Shown here: positions 62,470-64,000 of the stretch, piece after piece | Numbering within the stretch: the first letter of the stretch is position 1 | Layout of the letters: each line of letters starts with the position of its first letter | NCBI RefSeq assembly: GCF_910589235.1 | Contig: NC_060973.1 | Location: forward strand, 520,001-584,000 | Reading direction: 5' to 3' | From: Vespa crabro | Taxonomy: Eukaryota; Arthropoda; Insecta; Hymenoptera; Vespidae | DNA length: 64,000 nt | Position numbers and translations under genes: made by a program | Notes under the pieces: model-generated | The model's input: the letters and a program-made list of their open reading frames with translations, nothing else | Database searches by the model: none | What the model was told of the DNA's origin: nothing

Positions 62470-64000
62470 TTAACTAGACCTTGGACGTTGTGCATCTAAT
62501 TCTTGTTCTTCATCTATTCTTTGAGGTTCAGACGTATTACTTTCAATTTTCGATAAATCATTATTTTCTATTGCATATTTTAAACTTGCATGTATATGCG
62601 AATTTAATAAGGACTGAGTTGAATCGCTTAAAGTACATGCTTCCAATACGTATTTATTAAAAATGTCACTCTTATCGGCATAAACATGATGTCCTGCTCC
62701 TGTTATAACTTGTACATTAACGTACGATGACAAACGAGATTGTTTGATAGCCTCACCAGCCGAATTATCTACCCAAGAACGGCTACCGTATAATAATGTT
62801 ATCGGAATTTCTGGATTTAATTTATCCATTCGTTTCACAATAGGATTCTTTGCCCAACCAAAACCTTGCATCATGGCATGAAAAGCACTTTCGCCACTAG
62901 AGAGTTTGAAAAATGATAATTATTTAATAATTATTACAATAGTAAATATGGATTTTTATAAAAAAAAAAAAACAACTTACGATGGAGTTTGGGCATTGCA
63001 TTGATGTATATATTGTGAAATTACTCCTGTATCATCTTTCAAAAATGAAGAGAATTTCTTAACTATGTCTGGCCTAGTTTTTTCAATAAGCCATTGTCCT
63101 GAAGTGCAATAAGTGATTATTAGGTTAAAATTTGTATATTTTATAAGTAAATGATACTAACCAAATGGACCTGCGACTCTTACTGCCCAAAGAGGATTTA
63201 AGGGCTGTACTACAAAAGCTATGGCTTTAACCCAAAGAGGAACATTTGCTTTTATTGCTACTTCCGAAGGTCTCTCTGGGAATCCCCAAGGATCCGCAAG
63301 AATCAAGTGTTTTACTCTTTCTGGATGTTGCATAGTATAGGATGCAGCTAGGAAACCACCCATTGAATGTCCTAACAATACAAATTTTTCTAATTGCATT
63401 TCTCTCCTCCATTCTTCAATAGAACGAACTAACTGTTCCTCTGCTTCTTTTGCTTCTGAACTAAAAACTGGCCTACTACTCCTACCAAAACCTATGGAAA
63501 TTATTATACTTGCTTTATTTATATTACAACATTATTTGATTATCATAAAATTAAGATAAAAATGAATGATGTTCAAATTCTATGCGTTAATTTTAAATGA
63601 TTTAGCATATGTAATATACATTATTATAATATCTATAATTACCTAAAAGATCTATAGCATATACTGGTCTTTGCGATGCAAGTGCATCAAAATTTAAGCA
63701 CCAAAGAGCTACACCTGCACCCAAACCATGTAAGAGAACAATAGGGGTTTTGGCCGATTCTTCGTTCAAAGATATAGTCCATATTTTATCGGCTGTACCA
63801 ACTACGGGACCAATATCTACATACCATCCTCGGTATGCTGTTTTTAAACCTATTAAACATAAAATACTTCTTCGAATAAATTATTTTATTCTAATTGTAA
63901 ATTTTATCGTTCTTACAAGAAAGTATCTTTTTCTCTGCAGCACGTAACATGGTTGAGGATGATCCTGACCAGCTAAACCATCCCCAAAACCAACTAATAA
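62470..64000 (-). CDS. puml: Alpha/beta hydrolase of the ABHD4/ABHD5 (Pummelig/CGI-58) type, 5' end off the window
   Basis: Exons on the minus strand: 63917 to beyond 64000, 63643-63849, 63491 down to 63162, 63098-62981, 62896-62470, all in phase. The start codon lies past the window edge. Seen in order: an aromatic-rich segment (WFSWSGSSST), AAEKKILSCL, the oxyanion-side HGLGAG, IDLLGFGRSSRP, the nucleophile elbow GHSMGG (63355-63372), LADPWGFPERP, and the HHVYADKSD motif near the C-terminus, the HX4D acyltransferase signature of this subfamily. Vertebrate ABHD5/CGI-58 has Asn in place of the nucleophile Ser, while ABHD4 keeps Ser. This protein keeps Ser, like Drosophila Pummelig. Expected roles are lipid-droplet triglyceride control and phospholipid or lysophosphatidic acid metabolism. 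The C-terminal tail (about 40 residues) is charged and unique. Confidence 0.88.

Overview
The window is animal nuclear DNA from an insect, most likely a hymenopteran (bee, wasp or ant). The sequence is AT-rich but keeps CpG-rich promoter patches. It is crowded with (TA)n, (GA/CT)n, (GT)n and poly-A/T tracts, and its genes have many small exons with short introns. The protein set is insect-type (Lingerer, Wech, Rbf, a Pummelig-like hydrolase). I cannot fix the species. I see no bacterial, viral or CRISPR material, no tRNA or rRNA, and no intact transposase. All gene models were built by hand from reading frame, GT/AG boundaries and phase. Every complete model closes in frame from ATG to stop.

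Layout. 297-6684 (+): a lemur-type transmembrane kinase (LMTK/AATK family), tail to tail with WDR13 (8425-9931, -). About 4.5 kb of AT-rich sequence follows. Next come the 14 coding exons of lingerer/UBAP2L (14456-20349, -), a CpG-rich probable promoter near 21.7-22.1 kb, and the exocyst subunit Exo70 (22936-25443, +). Rac1 (27166-28396, -) is tail to tail with Exo70. A gene-poor stretch of almost 9 kb (28.4-37.25 kb) holds a long AT palindrome and two fold-back repeats. The let-7/lin-41-type gene wech/TRIM71 follows (37258-41328, -), with a polyglutamine N-terminus and six NHL repeats. Another gene-poor stretch (41.3-49.25 kb) has several CpG-rich and low-complexity blocks. MCM4 (49256-52374, -) and an Rb-family pocket protein (53296-57998, +) are head to head across 921 bp. 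The right end holds mitochondrial RBFA (60460-61692, +), tail to tail with an ABHD4/5 (Pummelig/CGI-58) hydrolase (62470 to beyond 64000, -), whose start lies off the window.

How the genes relate. Most are unrelated housekeeping or developmental genes. The notable pairing is MCM4 with the Rb-family repressor. Rb proteins repress E2F targets, MCM4 is a classic E2F target, and the shared intergenic region carries two identical 12-bp E2F-type sites beside the Rb-family start. Exo70 and Rac1 both act in membrane traffic and cell shape, but their adjacency may be chance.

I found no convincing new biological system. The strongest leads are the MCM4/Rbf bidirectional region, the lysine-to-arginine change at the kinase beta-3 position, the fold-back element at 35.76-36.02 kb and the probable lingerer promoter with a palindromic E-box.
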